A stretch of 64,000 bases of DNA from Bolinopsis microptera (lineage: Eukaryota > Ctenophora > Tentaculata > Lobata > Bolinopsidae): the NCBI RefSeq assembly GCF_026151205.1, contig NC_087081.1, positions 17,716,859 through 17,780,858 on the forward strand. Direction: 5' to 3'. Of the stretch, positions 22,001 to 56,400 are shown piece after piece (within the stretch, counting starts at the first letter, position 1; each line of letters starts with the position of its first letter). The position numbers were made by a program, and so were the translations under genes. The notes beneath the pieces were generated by a model. It had not been told where the DNA came from, made no database searches, and worked only from the letters and a program-made list of their open reading frames with translations.

Positions 22001-23646
22001 AACAAGTTTAGAGTGCTGTCTCGCTTTATAGTTAGCTGTATTGGTGTGGAACAAGTTTAGAGTGCTGTCTCGCTTTATAGTTAGCTGTATTGGTGTGGAA
22101 CAAGTTTAGAGTGCTGTCTCGCTTTATAGTTAGCTGTATTGGTGAGGAACAAGTTTAGAGTGCTGTCTCGCTTTATAGTTAGCTGTATTGGTGTGGAACA
22201 AGTTTAGAGTGCTGCCTCGCTTTATAGTTAGCTGTATTGGTGTGGAACAAGTTTAGAGTGCTGCCTCGCTTTATAGTTAGCTGTATTGGTGTGGAACAAG
22301 TTTAGAGTGCTGTCTCGCTTTATAGTTAGCTGTATTGGTGTGGAACAAGTTTAGAGTGCTGTCTCGCTTTATAGTTAGCTGTATTGGTGTGGAACAAGTT
22401 TAGAGTGCTGTCTCGCTTTATAGTTAGCTGTATTGGTGTGGAACAAGTTTAGAGTGCTGTCTCGCTTTATAGTTAGCTGTATTGGTGTGGAACAAGTTTA
22501 GAGTGCTGTCTCGCTTTATAGTTAGCTGTATTGGTGTGGAACAAGTTTAGAGTGCTGTCTCGCTTTATAGTTAGCTGTATTGGTGTGGAACAAGTTTAGA
22601 GTGCTGTCTCGCTTTATAGTTAGCTGTATTGGTGTGGAACAAGTTTAGAGTGCTGTTTCACTTTATAGTTAGCTGTATTGGTGTGGAACAAGTTTAGAGT
22701 GCTGTCTCGCTTTATAGTTAGCTGTATTGGTGTGGAACAAGTTTAGAGTGCTGTCTCGCTCTATAGTTAGCTGTATTGGTGTGGAACAAGTTTAGAGTGC
22801 TGTCTCGCTTTATAGCAGCTGTATTGGTGTGGAACAAGTTTAGAGTGCTGTCTCGCTTTATAGTTAGCTGTATTGGTGTGGAACAAGTTTAGAGTGCTGT
22901 CTCGCTTTATAGTTAGCTGTATTGGTGTGGAACAAGTTTAGAGTGCTGTCTCACTTTATAGTTAGCTGTATTGGTGAGGAACAAGTTTAGAGTGCTGTCT
23001 CGCTTTATAGTTAGCTGTATTGGTGTGGAACAAGTTTAGAGTGCTGTCTCGCTTTATAGTTAGCTGTATTGGTGTGGAACAAGTTTAGAGTGCTGTCTCG
23101 CTTTATAGTTAGCTGTATTGGTGAGGAACAAGTTTAGAGTGCTGTCTCACTTTATAGTTAGCTGTATTGGTGTGGAACAAGTTTAGAGTGCTGCCTCGCT
23201 TTATAGTTAGCTGTATTGGTGTGGAACAAGTTTAGAGTGCTGTCTCGCTTTATAGTTAGCTGTATTGGTGTGGAACAAGTTTAGAGTGCTGTCTCGCTTT
23301 ATAGTTAGCTGTATTGGTGTGGAACAAGTTTAGAGTGCTGTCTCGCTTTATAGCAGCTGTATTGGTGTGGAACAAGTTTAGAGTGCTGTCTCGCTTTATA
23401 GTTAGCTGTATTGGCGTGGAACAAGTTTAGAGTGCTGTCTCGCTTTATAGTTAGCTGTATTGGTGTGGAACAAGTTTAGAGTGCTGTCTCGCTTTATAGT
23501 TAGCTGTATTGGTGTGGAACAAGTTTAGAGTGCTGTCTCGCTTTATAGTTAGCTGTATTGGTGTGGAACAAGTTTAGAGTGCTGCCTCGCTTTATAGTTA
23601 GCTGTATTGGTGTGGAACAAGTTTAGAGTGCTGTCTCACTTTATAT
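19093..23646. repeat. 49-bp satellite, about 93 copies
   Basis: Units begin TTAGCTGTATTGGTGTGGAA. Copies are nearly identical. A few recurring variants mark subfamilies: GTGAGG for GTGTGG, CTGCCTC for CTGTCTC, TCACTTT for TCGCTTT, and a 2-base-shorter TATAGCAGCTG junction. The spacing of these variants repeats (for example 21190-21430 and 21760-21830), which implies amplification in multi-unit blocks. The array stops 176 bp upstream of the proposed first exon of the coiled-coil gene. Confidence 0.97.
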
Positions 23647-23822
23647 AGCGTCATGCACCTGTACCTGTGTAACGTGTAATGTGGCAAGCTGTCTAACTTC
23701 TAGATCTTTGCATGTTGACCTGCCAATATGTTATGATTTATAGTTGTTATGATTTATAGTTGTTGTATATATTTATAGTGAATGTTGTTTGCTTTCTATT
23801 GAGAGAGAGGGGCTTCTATACA

Positions 23823-46882
<23,060 letters not shown>

Positions 46883-48185
46883 AATCTTGTAAAGTGTATG
46901 TCATGCCCATATATTATGGAGAAGTGCACGACGCGCGCATAATACTAATATTAATGGTACTTAACTTAGTCTTCAGTCTTTACAGTTAAGTTCACTTCGC
47001 TTTTCGGAAATTTAAGTGACAATTTAAATCATAGTTACCACTAGTTACCAATAGTTACCATAGTTACCACTATTTGTCAGGCATAGTGCTGGCAAACAAG
47101 ACCGTTGCCCCTTTTACTTAATTCATTTTCCCACTAAGACTCCCCAAATGTTGTTTGCCAGGTTTATTTTTAGTTCGAAATATTCTAATTCGGTGTTAAA
47201 TGAAATGACAAAATAAAAAATAGCCATCTTAAAATAAAAATATGCACTGAATACGCTGTAGCCAGTAGCAATAGCACTAATGTTTATGTAGCAACACGCT
47301 GTAGCAACAAGCAATAGCACTGCAGTAGTACAGTCTAGCAATACGCTGTAACAATCGCTCCCATTGATTCACGATGTCAATCAGCGGGCGTTGCGTGCTC
47401 ATCAGCATTTAATTTTGAATAATGAATCATAAAAAATTTATTTTTAAGTACTTCCAAAGTTGAGAAAAATGAATCGAGAAAAAAGACATTTTCAGCGATT
47501 TTAGCGATTTTAGATCAATTTGGGCCTGGCCCCACATGTAATAGAGCTTCTAATAGAGCTTGACAGCTCAACACCAGAAAATACTAATTCACAAAATTGT
47601 TTTCTACAAATCTACTAGGTAGTGCGCCTATCTACGGACATTAGAATATGTGCTACAATCGAGAGGCAAAGCGTCTATCCCTGAAGAAATAGATAAATAA
47701 ACTAATACTTTACGACAATCTGTTGTAAAATAGGAGTTCCAGAAAAATCCCTTCCGGTAGTCCCGAAACTTGGGATTTGTTTCTCTAATTTAAATTTTAA
47801 CATACATAGTTTTTAGGCACCCGAATATGGTGATTTTTGGGGTTTTCAACAAACAATTCCGTACATTGTTGCGCGTATTTAGCAAAAATTTCATTAAATC
47901 TTAACCATCGAACTAGTTTTAAACCAAAAGTAAACCTGCTGAACGACTTCTTAATGCAATAAAAGGGGCTTGATTCACTGTCCAGCCATAGTCACCGCGC
48001 TTGTTTTGAGTAAAATGTATTTTAATTTGACATGCTGTAAATATTTGATTATTTAATTAATGAAAGAAGTTGTAACTTGTAACTGGTATTATATTATTAT
48101 TATTGGTCCAATTTCTTTATTTCTGTCATAATTATGGAATGAGTTAGCCACGTTAAACACTGCACTCGTACTGTATAATAGTACT
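46883..48185. other. Downstream region, no gene recognised
   Basis: AATAAA-like signals occur near 47213 and 47229. There are small repeats of AGTTACCA (about 47034-47070) and of GTAGCAA (47259-47352). Nothing coding was seen. Confidence 0.45.
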
Positions 48186-49192
48186 ATACACCATACACTA
48201 TACACTATACACAATACACTATACACCATACACTATACACTATATACTATACAATATACACCATACACTATACACTATACACTATACACTATACACTATA
48301 CACTATACACTATACACTATACACTATACACTATACACTATACACTATACACTATACACTATACAATATACACTATACACTATACACTATACACTATACA
48401 CTATACACTATACACTATACACTATACACCATACACTATACACCATACACCATACACCATACACTATACACTATACACTATACACCATACACTATACACC
48501 ATACACTATACACTATATACCATACACCATACATCATACACCATACACTATACACCATACACTATACACTTTACACTATACACTATACACTATACACCAT
48601 ACACCATACACTATACACCATACAATATACACTATACACTATACACTATACACTATACACTATACACTATACACTATAAACTATACACTATACACTATAC
48701 ACTATACACTATACACTATACACCATACACAATACACCATACACAATACACTATACACCATACACTATACACCATACACTATACGCCATACAATATACAC
48801 TATACACTATACACTATACACTATACACTATACACCATACACTATTCACTATACACCATACAATATACACTATACAATATACAATATACAGTATACACTA
48901 TATACTATACACTATATACTATACACCATATACTATACACTATATACTATACACTATACACTATACACTATACACTATACACCATACACCATACAATATA
49001 CATCATACACTATACACTATACACCATACACTATACACCATACAATATACACTATACACTATACACCATACAATATACACTATACACTATACACTATACA
49101 CTATACACTATACACTATACACTATACACTATACACTATACACTATACACTATACACTATATACTATACACTATACAATATACACTGCACTC
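48186..49192. repeat. (TATACAC)n 7-bp array, about 1 kb
   Basis: Heptamer variants TATACAC, CATACAC and TATACAA are bounded on both sides by GCACTCGTACTGTATAATAG (48163-48182 and 49187-49206), a direct repeat that flanks the whole array. Confidence 0.95.
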
Positions 49193-49437
49193 GTACTGTA
49201 TAATAGTACTATACATATCACTGTCATATCACTGTCATATCACTGTTTATAATAAGTAGTATGAAACACTCCTTATTAAGGAATTAAGGAATTCCGTGAG
49301 CGTCTCAATTACTTTAGTTTTGCGTCTCATTTATTTTAATTTTGACTAAAACCAACCAAAATTATAATTATCAACCTAATCAGCTCATTGATAACATACA
49401 CCTGGTTACTATGGTTACTAAAGCATTTTATAGGAAG

Positions 49438-49512
49438 ATATGTCTTTGGAAACACTAGTTCGACTGAAAAAACAAAAAAGTTCTTTGGACGAAGAAATAA
49501 AGGGACTGAGAA
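49438..49512 (+). CDS. Module 2, exon 11
   Basis: It reads DMSLETLVRLKKQKSS then LDEEIKGLR. The donor AGAA|GTTGGT is weak but is the only one that keeps the alignment with module 1. The acceptor is taken as the AG at 49436-49437 for phase; an AG 4 bp upstream is also available. Confidence 0.6.
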
Positions 49513-50913
49513 GTTGGTAGATTAGAAATTGATTATTACTTATAGTACTAAGAGTAAGTTTACTGAACCTCATACCATTGCAGACACGATATCACAGCGG
49601 AACTAAAAGTAACCTCATGCCATTGCAGACACGATATCACAGCGGAACTAAGAGTAACCTCATACCATTGCAGACACGATATCACAGCGGAACTAAAGTA
49701 ACCTCATACCATTGCAGACACGATATCACAGCGGAACTAATAGTAACCTCATACCATTGCAGACACGATATCACAGCGGAACTAAGAGTAACCTCATACC
49801 ATTGCAGACACGATATCACAGCGGAACTAAAAGTAACCTCATACCATTGCAGACACGATATCACAGCGGAACTAAGAGTAACCTCATACCATTGCAGACA
49901 CGATATCACAGCAGAACTAAGAGCAACCTCATACCATTGCAGACAGGATATCACAGCGGAACTAAGAGTAACCTCATACCATTGCAGACACGATATTACA
50001 GCGGAACTAAGAGTAACCTCATACTATTGCAGACACGATATCACAGCGGAACTAAGAGTAACCTCATACCATTGCAGACACGATATCACAGCGGAACTAA
50101 GAGTAACCTCATACCATTGCAGACACGATATCACAGCAGAACTAAGAGCAACCTCATACCATTGCAGACACGGATATCACAGCGGAACTAAGAGTAACCT
50201 CATACCATTGCAGACACGATATTACAGCGGAACTAAGAGTAACCTCATACTATTGCAGACACGATATCACAGCGGAACTAAGAGTAACCTCATACCATTG
50301 CAGACACGATATCACAGTGGAACTAAGAGTAACCTCATACCATTGCAGACACGATATTCCAGCGGAACTAAGAGTAACCTCATACCATTGCAGACACGAT
50401 TTCACAGCGGAACGCAGAGCTGACAGAGTCTCATAACCAACGGAGGAACCTTGAGGAGGAACTGAACCGGATAGCGCTGAGAAACAACGGCCTTGAGCAA
50501 GTGAGACATACACCTGGTTACTATAAATACACCCGGTTACTATGGTCACTGTACATACACCTGGTTACTATGGTTACTATACATACACCCGGTTACTATG
50601 GTTACTATACATACACCTGGTTACTATGGTCACTATACATACACTTGGTTACTATGGCCACTATACATACACTCGGTTACTATGGTTACTATACATACAC
50701 CTGGTTACTATGGTCACTATACATTATACATGGTTGTGTTAGACCCTGTACTTATACACAGGTTGTGTTAGACCCTGTACTTACAGCGCGTTTTGGCAGG
50801 TTGATCTGGTAAATAACCACACGATGGAGCAGATGCAGCAGCAAAAGGACAGTATAGACTTAGAGGACAGCGCCAGCAGCGAGACTTCTAGCCATTATAG
50901 ACATAACAAACAG
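49438..50913 (+). CDS. Coiled-coil module 2 (exons 11-13), paralogous to exons 9-10
   Basis: Exons 49438-49512, 50394-50500 and 50800-50913 join in phase. The product aligns with module 1: LDEEIKGLRN-TISQRNAEL here against LEEEIKALKGTVVERNARL there, then ESHNQRRNLEEELNRIALRN against ESHQLRRNLEEELSLMHRKN, then NGLEQ against SGLEQ. Module 2 is split by two introns that module 1 lacks (at RN|T and EQ|V). It either continues the same gene through an internal donor in exon 10 or is a separate duplicate whose first exon is unseen. The last exon ends SASSETSSHYRHNKQ at a donor; the next exon was not found. Confidence 0.7.
49575..50393. repeat. 45-bp minisatellite carrying an acceptor site plus exon start, 18 copies
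   Basis: Each unit has CCATTGCAG (an acceptor) followed by ACACGATATCACAGCGGAAC, the first 20 bases of exon 12, then TAAGAGTAACCTCATA. In the internal units the exon frame meets TAA right after CGGAAC. Only the last copy continues into GCAGAGCTG and stays open. The 15-residue repeat frames are artefacts of the 45-bp period. Confidence 0.95.
50394..50500 (+). CDS. Module 2, exon 12
   Basis: 107 bases follow the last TTGCAG of the 45-bp array: TISQRNAELTESHNQRRNLE, then EELNRIALRNNGLEQ. The donor CAA|GTGAGA is in phase 0. Confidence 0.72.
50507..50735. repeat. About 28-bp minisatellite (ACATACACCTGGTTACTATGG)
   Basis: Eight to nine units begin 6 bp after the exon-12 donor. A single extra copy lies upstream of exon 11 (about 49393-49420). 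Confidence 0.92.
50800..50913 (+). CDS. Module 2, exon 13
   Basis: The acceptor TTTTGGCAG and donor CAG|GTATAT bound the exon, in phase 0 on both sides. It reads VDLVNNHTMEQMQQQKDSID then LEDSASSETSSHYRHNKQ. Its last 20 bases seed the 32-bp array that follows. Confidence 0.7.
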
Positions 50914-51436
50914 GTATATCACGTCATTATAGACATAACAAACAGGTATATCACGTCATTATAGACATAACAAACAGGTATATCACGTCATTATAGACAT
51001 AACAAACAGGTATATCACGTCATTATAGACATAACAAACAGGTATATCACGTCATTATAGACATAACAAACAGGTATATCACGTCATTATAGACATAACA
51101 AACAGGTATATCACGTCATTATAGACATAACAAACAGGTATATCACGTCATTATAGACATAACAAACAGGTATATCACGTCATTATAGACATAACAAACA
51201 GGTATATCACGTCATTATAGACATAACAAACAGGTATATCACGTCATTATAGACATAACAAACAGGTATATCACGTCATTATAGACATAACAAACAGGTA
51301 TATCACGTCATTATAGACATAACAAACAGGTGTATCACGTCATTATAGACATAACAAACAGGTATATCACGTCATTATAGACATAACAAACAGGTATATC
51401 ACGTCATTATAGACATAACAAACAGGTATATCACGT
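50894..51436. repeat. 32-bp minisatellite made of an exon end plus its donor, 17 copies
   Basis: Each unit is the last 20 bases of exon 13 (ATTATAGACATAACAAACAG) followed by the donor GTATATCACGTC. Copies are nearly perfect. Skipping the first donor leads to a stop within the second unit. Confidence 0.96.
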
Positions 51437-51865
51437 CGTGTTGGTATTCGGTTCATTTATACTTATAAGTAACTATAAATAGTTTATATAATAAGTAACT
51501 ATAAATAGTTTATATAATAAGTTTACGTGTTAAGCGTTGTAAAATGGACCAATAACTTCTCTTTAAAAATTGGTATACTTCAGTTACCAAATATTGGTTT
51601 GCCAAAACGTTGGCCTCAATAAACTTGAGTATCAAAAATTTGGGCTGGAAATTTAGAACTTTATTTGGTGAACGAATAATTTAGGCATTCATTTTTTAGA
51701 GACACGACGATCAATTTGCTCTCTAATTTATGATATGTTATCAGTCTCGGATTATCAAAATCATAGCAAGAGTTAGTTTACATACGTTTGGTTTGGTATT
51801 TGAGACCTATACATTTTCAAATGGTATACTGTAACTACTCATTCGACGATTCCGTCGCAAAAATT
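51437..51865. other. No gene recognised
   Basis: It contains a short tandem duplication of TAAGTAACTATAAATAGTTT (about 51465-51520). The expected next exon of module 2 was not found. Confidence 0.4.
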
Positions 51866-52055
51866 TGAAAATTCGATATTTTGGGGCCACACCCAGTCAA
51901 CATTGAATTGCTTAATGCTTATACTTGTATTTGTGAACATGTTGGATCGAGACTCCATTGCAATAGGTCATCACAAGGTCGGATATTATATGAAACGGAA
52001 TTAAAATGACGAAGTTATCAAGCAATTTGTTTATCTCGTTAGCAAAATTGATTGG
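51866..52055 (+). repeat. Dispersed repeat, copy B
   Basis: It is homologous to 1-215 in the same orientation. It is cut at its right side by the transposon that starts at 52065. Confidence 0.7.
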
Positions 52056-52431
52056 ATTAAGTTAGGGAGGCCGACGGCCAGGCCCCCTCATTACTAGGGG
52101 ACCCAGGGAGATCAGATCATATCACTAATTAGTGACGTATAATTAGTGATGTGATCCATCAGTAGGATTTAACTGACCTAGAAATGGGCTAGATACAGGG
52201 TAGAGTTCACATGTACATCATAGCAGTTCATTAAGAAGTAAACATGATCTTTAAGATTTGACCGCTCGACTCGTATATCACATAAGGGACGGGAGCTCTT
52301 GCTAAAGGGGGGTTCTCGTATCTAGGGATGTGATACGTACGTGCCAAAGGCATGCAACGGGAGTGAGCCGATCAAGTGTTCTTAGGTATATATACGGGAA
52401 GATGATAGACAATAGTATCGCATTCTATCAA

Positions 52432-52759
52432 AGGCATCATGTAGCCGGTGGGCCGGACATGATACGACATATCTCGACACGTCGGGGTTTGTCGGGGTTT
52501 GTCAGGGTTCGTCGGGGTTTGTCGGGGTTTGTCGGGGTTTGTCAGGGTTTGTCGGCTGTGTCGGGGTTTGTCGGGGTTTGTCGAGCCTGGAGGCTTTTTT
52601 TTTTTTTTTTGAGTCTCCCAACAAAAAGCCGATACGGAGTCATCAAGCTTTACGTGGAAAAACACTACACAAGAAGGCCTCATGTAGCCTCCAGGCTCGA
52701 CAAACCCCGACAAACCCCGTCTGTCGGGGTTTGTCGAGCCTGGAGGCTACATGATGCCT
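52432..52759. mobile_element. Nested 328-bp MITE with 6-bp duplication
   Basis: Perfect 15-bp ends AGGCATCATGTAGCC (52432-52446) and GGCTACATGATGCCT (52745-52759) are flanked by TATCAA at 52426-52431 and 52760-52765. The interior has a 10-bp GTCGGGGTTT array (about 52486-52583), a T-run, and a long near-perfect hairpin at 52681-52752 whose 34-base stems pair CATGTAGCCTCCAGGCTCGA with its complement. The long hairpin includes the right terminal repeat. Confidence 0.78.
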
Positions 52760-52943
52760 TATCAACATGCCTACCTTCTCCAAATGCTTTTTTGAAGAGT
52801 TTGCCAGGGTGGGATGTTAGCAATTGCTTCTTCCACCTCTGTCAAGCTGTTCAAAAGAACATCCAGAAAAATTTTGAGAAGATTTATTTTGCAGATAAAT
52901 TGTTTGCCAACTGTTATAACTGTTTAGAAAACTATAATTGATG

Positions 52944-53180
52944 TATTCAGTATTCAGTATTCAGTATTCAGTATTCAGTATTCAGTATTCAGTATTCAGT
53001 ATTCAGTATTCAGTATTCAGTATTCAGTATTCAGTATTCAGTATTCAGTATTCAGTATTCAGTATTCAGTATTCAGTATTCAGTATTCAGTATTCAGTAT
53101 TCAGTATTCAGTATTCAGTATTCAGTATTCAGTATTCAGTATTCAGTATTCAGTATTCAGTATTCAGTATTCAGTATTCA
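52944..53180. repeat. (ATTCAGT)n array, about 33 copies
   Basis: A perfect 7-bp array lies inside the Mutator-like element. Confidence 0.97.
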
Positions 53181-53489
53181 ATAAATTTGATTAATTATCC
53201 TATGAAAAATGTGTATTGACTTGTTAATTTAAATCAAAAGTAAGGGGTAAAACTGGGCTAGATGTAGGGTAGAGTTCACATGTTCTGTAAATCGTAGTTG
53301 GTGGATCACATCACTAATTATACGTCGCATCACTAATTATACGTCATATGATCTGACCCCTAATAATAGAGGGGGCCTGGAAGTCGTGCAGCCATTAAGT
53401 TATACCACTACCAGGACATATCTCATTCGGTCACTCAATGACCGATCTCAATGACCAATGGGTATTTTTTTGTGAAACTTGATTTCAGA

Positions 53490-56400
53490 GTGGCGGGTTG
53501 GGCCCCAAAAAAAAAGGGGCCCCGGGGAAAACCCCAACCCCCTTTTAAAAAAAAAGGGGGGTTTCCCCGGGGGGCCCCCCAAAAAATGCCAAAAAAAGGT
53601 TTGCCCGCGGGGGGGGCCCCGGGTGTTTTTCCCCTATAAAAAATAGTTTTTCCCCCAATTTTTATTTGTTTTTTAAAATTTCCCCCCCCAGGCCCGTCTG
53701 GGGTTTACTTTGGGAAATTTCGGGGTTTTTTTCGGGGGGGGAAAAATTTTTCAAATTTTAAACTTCTCCCGTGTTCCCCGAGGTTTTTTTTGTTTTCCCT
53801 ATTAAAAATTTTCCCCGGAAAAAAGTTTTTAATAAAATTTTTTTAATTTTTTTCCAATTTTATTTTTTAAAAAAATTTTAAAAAGTATAAAATTTGGGGG
53901 CGTTTTAAAATGATTTTTTTTTTCCCGGGGGTTTTGGGGGGGAAAGGGGTTTCCGGATGAATTAAAAAAAACCCCCAAAATTTTTGCGGGCTTTTTTTTG
54001 AGGGGAAAAATTTTTTTATTTGGGTTCAAAAAATCCCAAAATTTTTTGGAAAAAAATGGGGGGGGAATCTTTTTAAAGTTTTTGGGTTTTCCCTTAAAAA
54101 AAAATTTGCGGTTTCGAGTTAAATTTAAAAAATTTCAAAAACCCAATTTTCCCCCTCAATTTTATTCAAAATAATTTAAAAAACTTTAAAATTTTAAAGT
54201 TATAAATTTAAAAAAATTTGATAATTTTTAAGGCCCGGGATCGGGGTTTTCCCTATTTTGTTAACCGCCTATGGGGGGGGTGGGGACCCTTTGTTTCAAT
54301 TTTTACGGGCCCGTTATTGTTTTTTTTGGGGCCGGGGGGGGGGGGGGGGGGGGTTTTTTAAAAAAATTTCTTTTTTTTTAGGTTTTTTAAAAATTTTTTT
54401 GATCAAAGGGAGGGTGGGGGAAATACAACCAAAATTTGGAAAAAAAAAAAATTTTCATTAAAAAATTTTGGGCCTTTAAAGTTTTCTGAAATATTTTTGG
54501 TTTTTCCCCGTTTTTAAATTTACAATTTTAAAATGGAAAAACTTTTTTTTTTTTAAATTTTAAAAATTTTAAAAAACTTTTTTCTTAAAAAAGAGCTAAA
54601 AATTTTGGGAAAAAAAGGTGGGGCCCCCACCCAAGGGGGCCTTTAAAAATTTTGGGACCCAAATGTTTCCTTAGACTAGGTAGGGGCGCCCATTTGGAAA
54701 AAGTTGGAAAGGCCCCCCCGCGTTTTGGGCCCCGCATAGGGGGGTTTGGGGGTTTTTTAAAACGCTTTTAATTTTTTGGCCCCGCCCCCAAATTTTTTTT
54801 TTTCCAAAAAAATTTTGGGGTATTGAAAAATCCTTTTTAATTTTTGGGTTTTCCCCCAAAAAAAATTTTTTTAAAACATTTTCCAACCAAACTTTTCATT
54901 TCCGAAAAAAAGGGTTTTATCTAAAAAGGGAGGTTTTTGGCCCCCCTTTTTAAACAAATTTATCAAACTCCGATATCCCCCCAAAAATTTTTTGGGGGCG
55001 TTTGGGGAAAACCTTTTTTTGGAAGGGGTTTTCGTCGCCCAATTTTTAGAATGGGTTTTTTCATTTTTTAAAGGGCTTTGTTAGCGGGGAATTGGGGCCT
55101 TAAAAGGGGGGTTTGGCGCCGCGCTTTTTAAAAAAATTTTTTTCGCAAAAAAACCGGGGAGGGTCGGGGGAGATTTACCCCCTGGGCCCCCACCGGGAAA
55201 CTGCGGAAAGGGGGGGATTTGGGGGGCATCGTTTAAAAAATCAAAAAAAAATAAGGGGAAATATTTTCCCAAAAATTTCAAAAAAAAATCAAAAGGGGAA
55301 ATTTGGGGCCAAATTACGCGGGGCTTTTTAAAACCAAACCTTAAAATTTTTCTTTCCCCCAAAAACCCCCCGGGGAAACCCTCCAAAAAAAATGGCAAAC
55401 CCAGGGGAAAAAAATCACTGTTTTTTTCCAAAATAAAGGTTTTGAAAAAAATTTGGGTTTTTGCGGAAAATTTTCCCCCACAAATCTCTAGGGAAAAAAG
55501 TGGTTTACCCCCAAATTTTTTTAAATCGGAGGAAAAGGAAAGGTTTTTTTTTTTTACGTGCCCCCCCCCTTATTTACCAAAATTTGGGTTTTTGGGGCGG
55601 GTTTCCCCAAAAATTCTATTTGGTTTTTCAAAGTTTTGGGGCCAAAAAACCAAAAACCCCCCAATTTTGGGGATGGGGCCCCCCTTTTTGGGTGGGGGGC
55701 CTTTCCCCTTAAAATTTTTTCCTCAACCCAATCTTTTGATGGGCCTGGGAAAACAAACCCTTTGGGTTGGAAATTCCCCCGGGAACCAAAAAGGGCCCCC
55801 ATTTCCCAGGTATTTAAGGGGTTTCCAAAAACCCAATCAAAAAAAAATTTTTTAAACCTTTTGTTGACTTCCCTTTACTTTTAACCCAATTAATTTTTGA
55901 TGGGGGCCCCCCCAAAACCAAACCAAAACCCCGCTTGGGTTTCCCCCCTAAAAAAGGGGGGGCCCGGCCCCCATTTCCCTTTCTCACCAGGTTTTCCAAA
56001 AAAAAAAACTGGGTCCCGGGCCCTTTTTTTGGTTCCCCGGGAATTTAATTTCCCCTTTTTTTTACCCTCTATGAATTTGGGCAAAACTCAAATTCCCCCC
56101 TTTTTTGGGGGCCCCTTTTTTAGGGTTTTCCCCCCGGGCCCCTTTATAAAAGTTTCCTTTTTTCCCTTGGGGGGTTTCATGCCCCTTTTCGGGGGTTTTT
56201 TTCCCAACCCGGAAAAAATTGGTCCCCGAAATAAATTTTTTCCCGCTTTTTTTAAAACCCCCCCGTGACCCCAAAAAACCCCCCTTTCCTTTAAAAAGGG
56301 GCGAAATTTTTTACAACTACAAAAAAGGGGCCCCCCCATTGTTTTAACCAGTTTTAAAAATCTGGGGAAATGAAATTTTTTTCCCCCCTTACCCCGACCC

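Larger units (their letters stand above)
52065..53393. mobile_element. Mutator-like non-autonomous transposon, 1,329 bp
   Basis: Inverted arms of about 92-94 bp (52065-52158 and 53302-53393) share GAC..CCAGGCCCCCTC, TAGGGG and the ACGTATAATTAGTGATG core. They are flanked by a perfect 9-bp duplication, ATTAAGTTA, at 52056-52064 and 53394-53402. Long inverted ends with a 9-bp duplication are the signature of Mutator-like elements. There is no transposase. Inside, GGCTAGAT(AC/GT)AGGGTAGAG occurs twice in direct orientation (52187 and 53257), so both arms extend further as a mixed repeat. A nested MITE and a 7-bp array have expanded the interior. Confidence 0.75.

Noticed and set aside
49578-50423. 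281-residue ORF with 15-residue repeats
   Set aside because: Result of a 45-bp period; the true coding segment is only the exon after 50393, in another frame of the unit.
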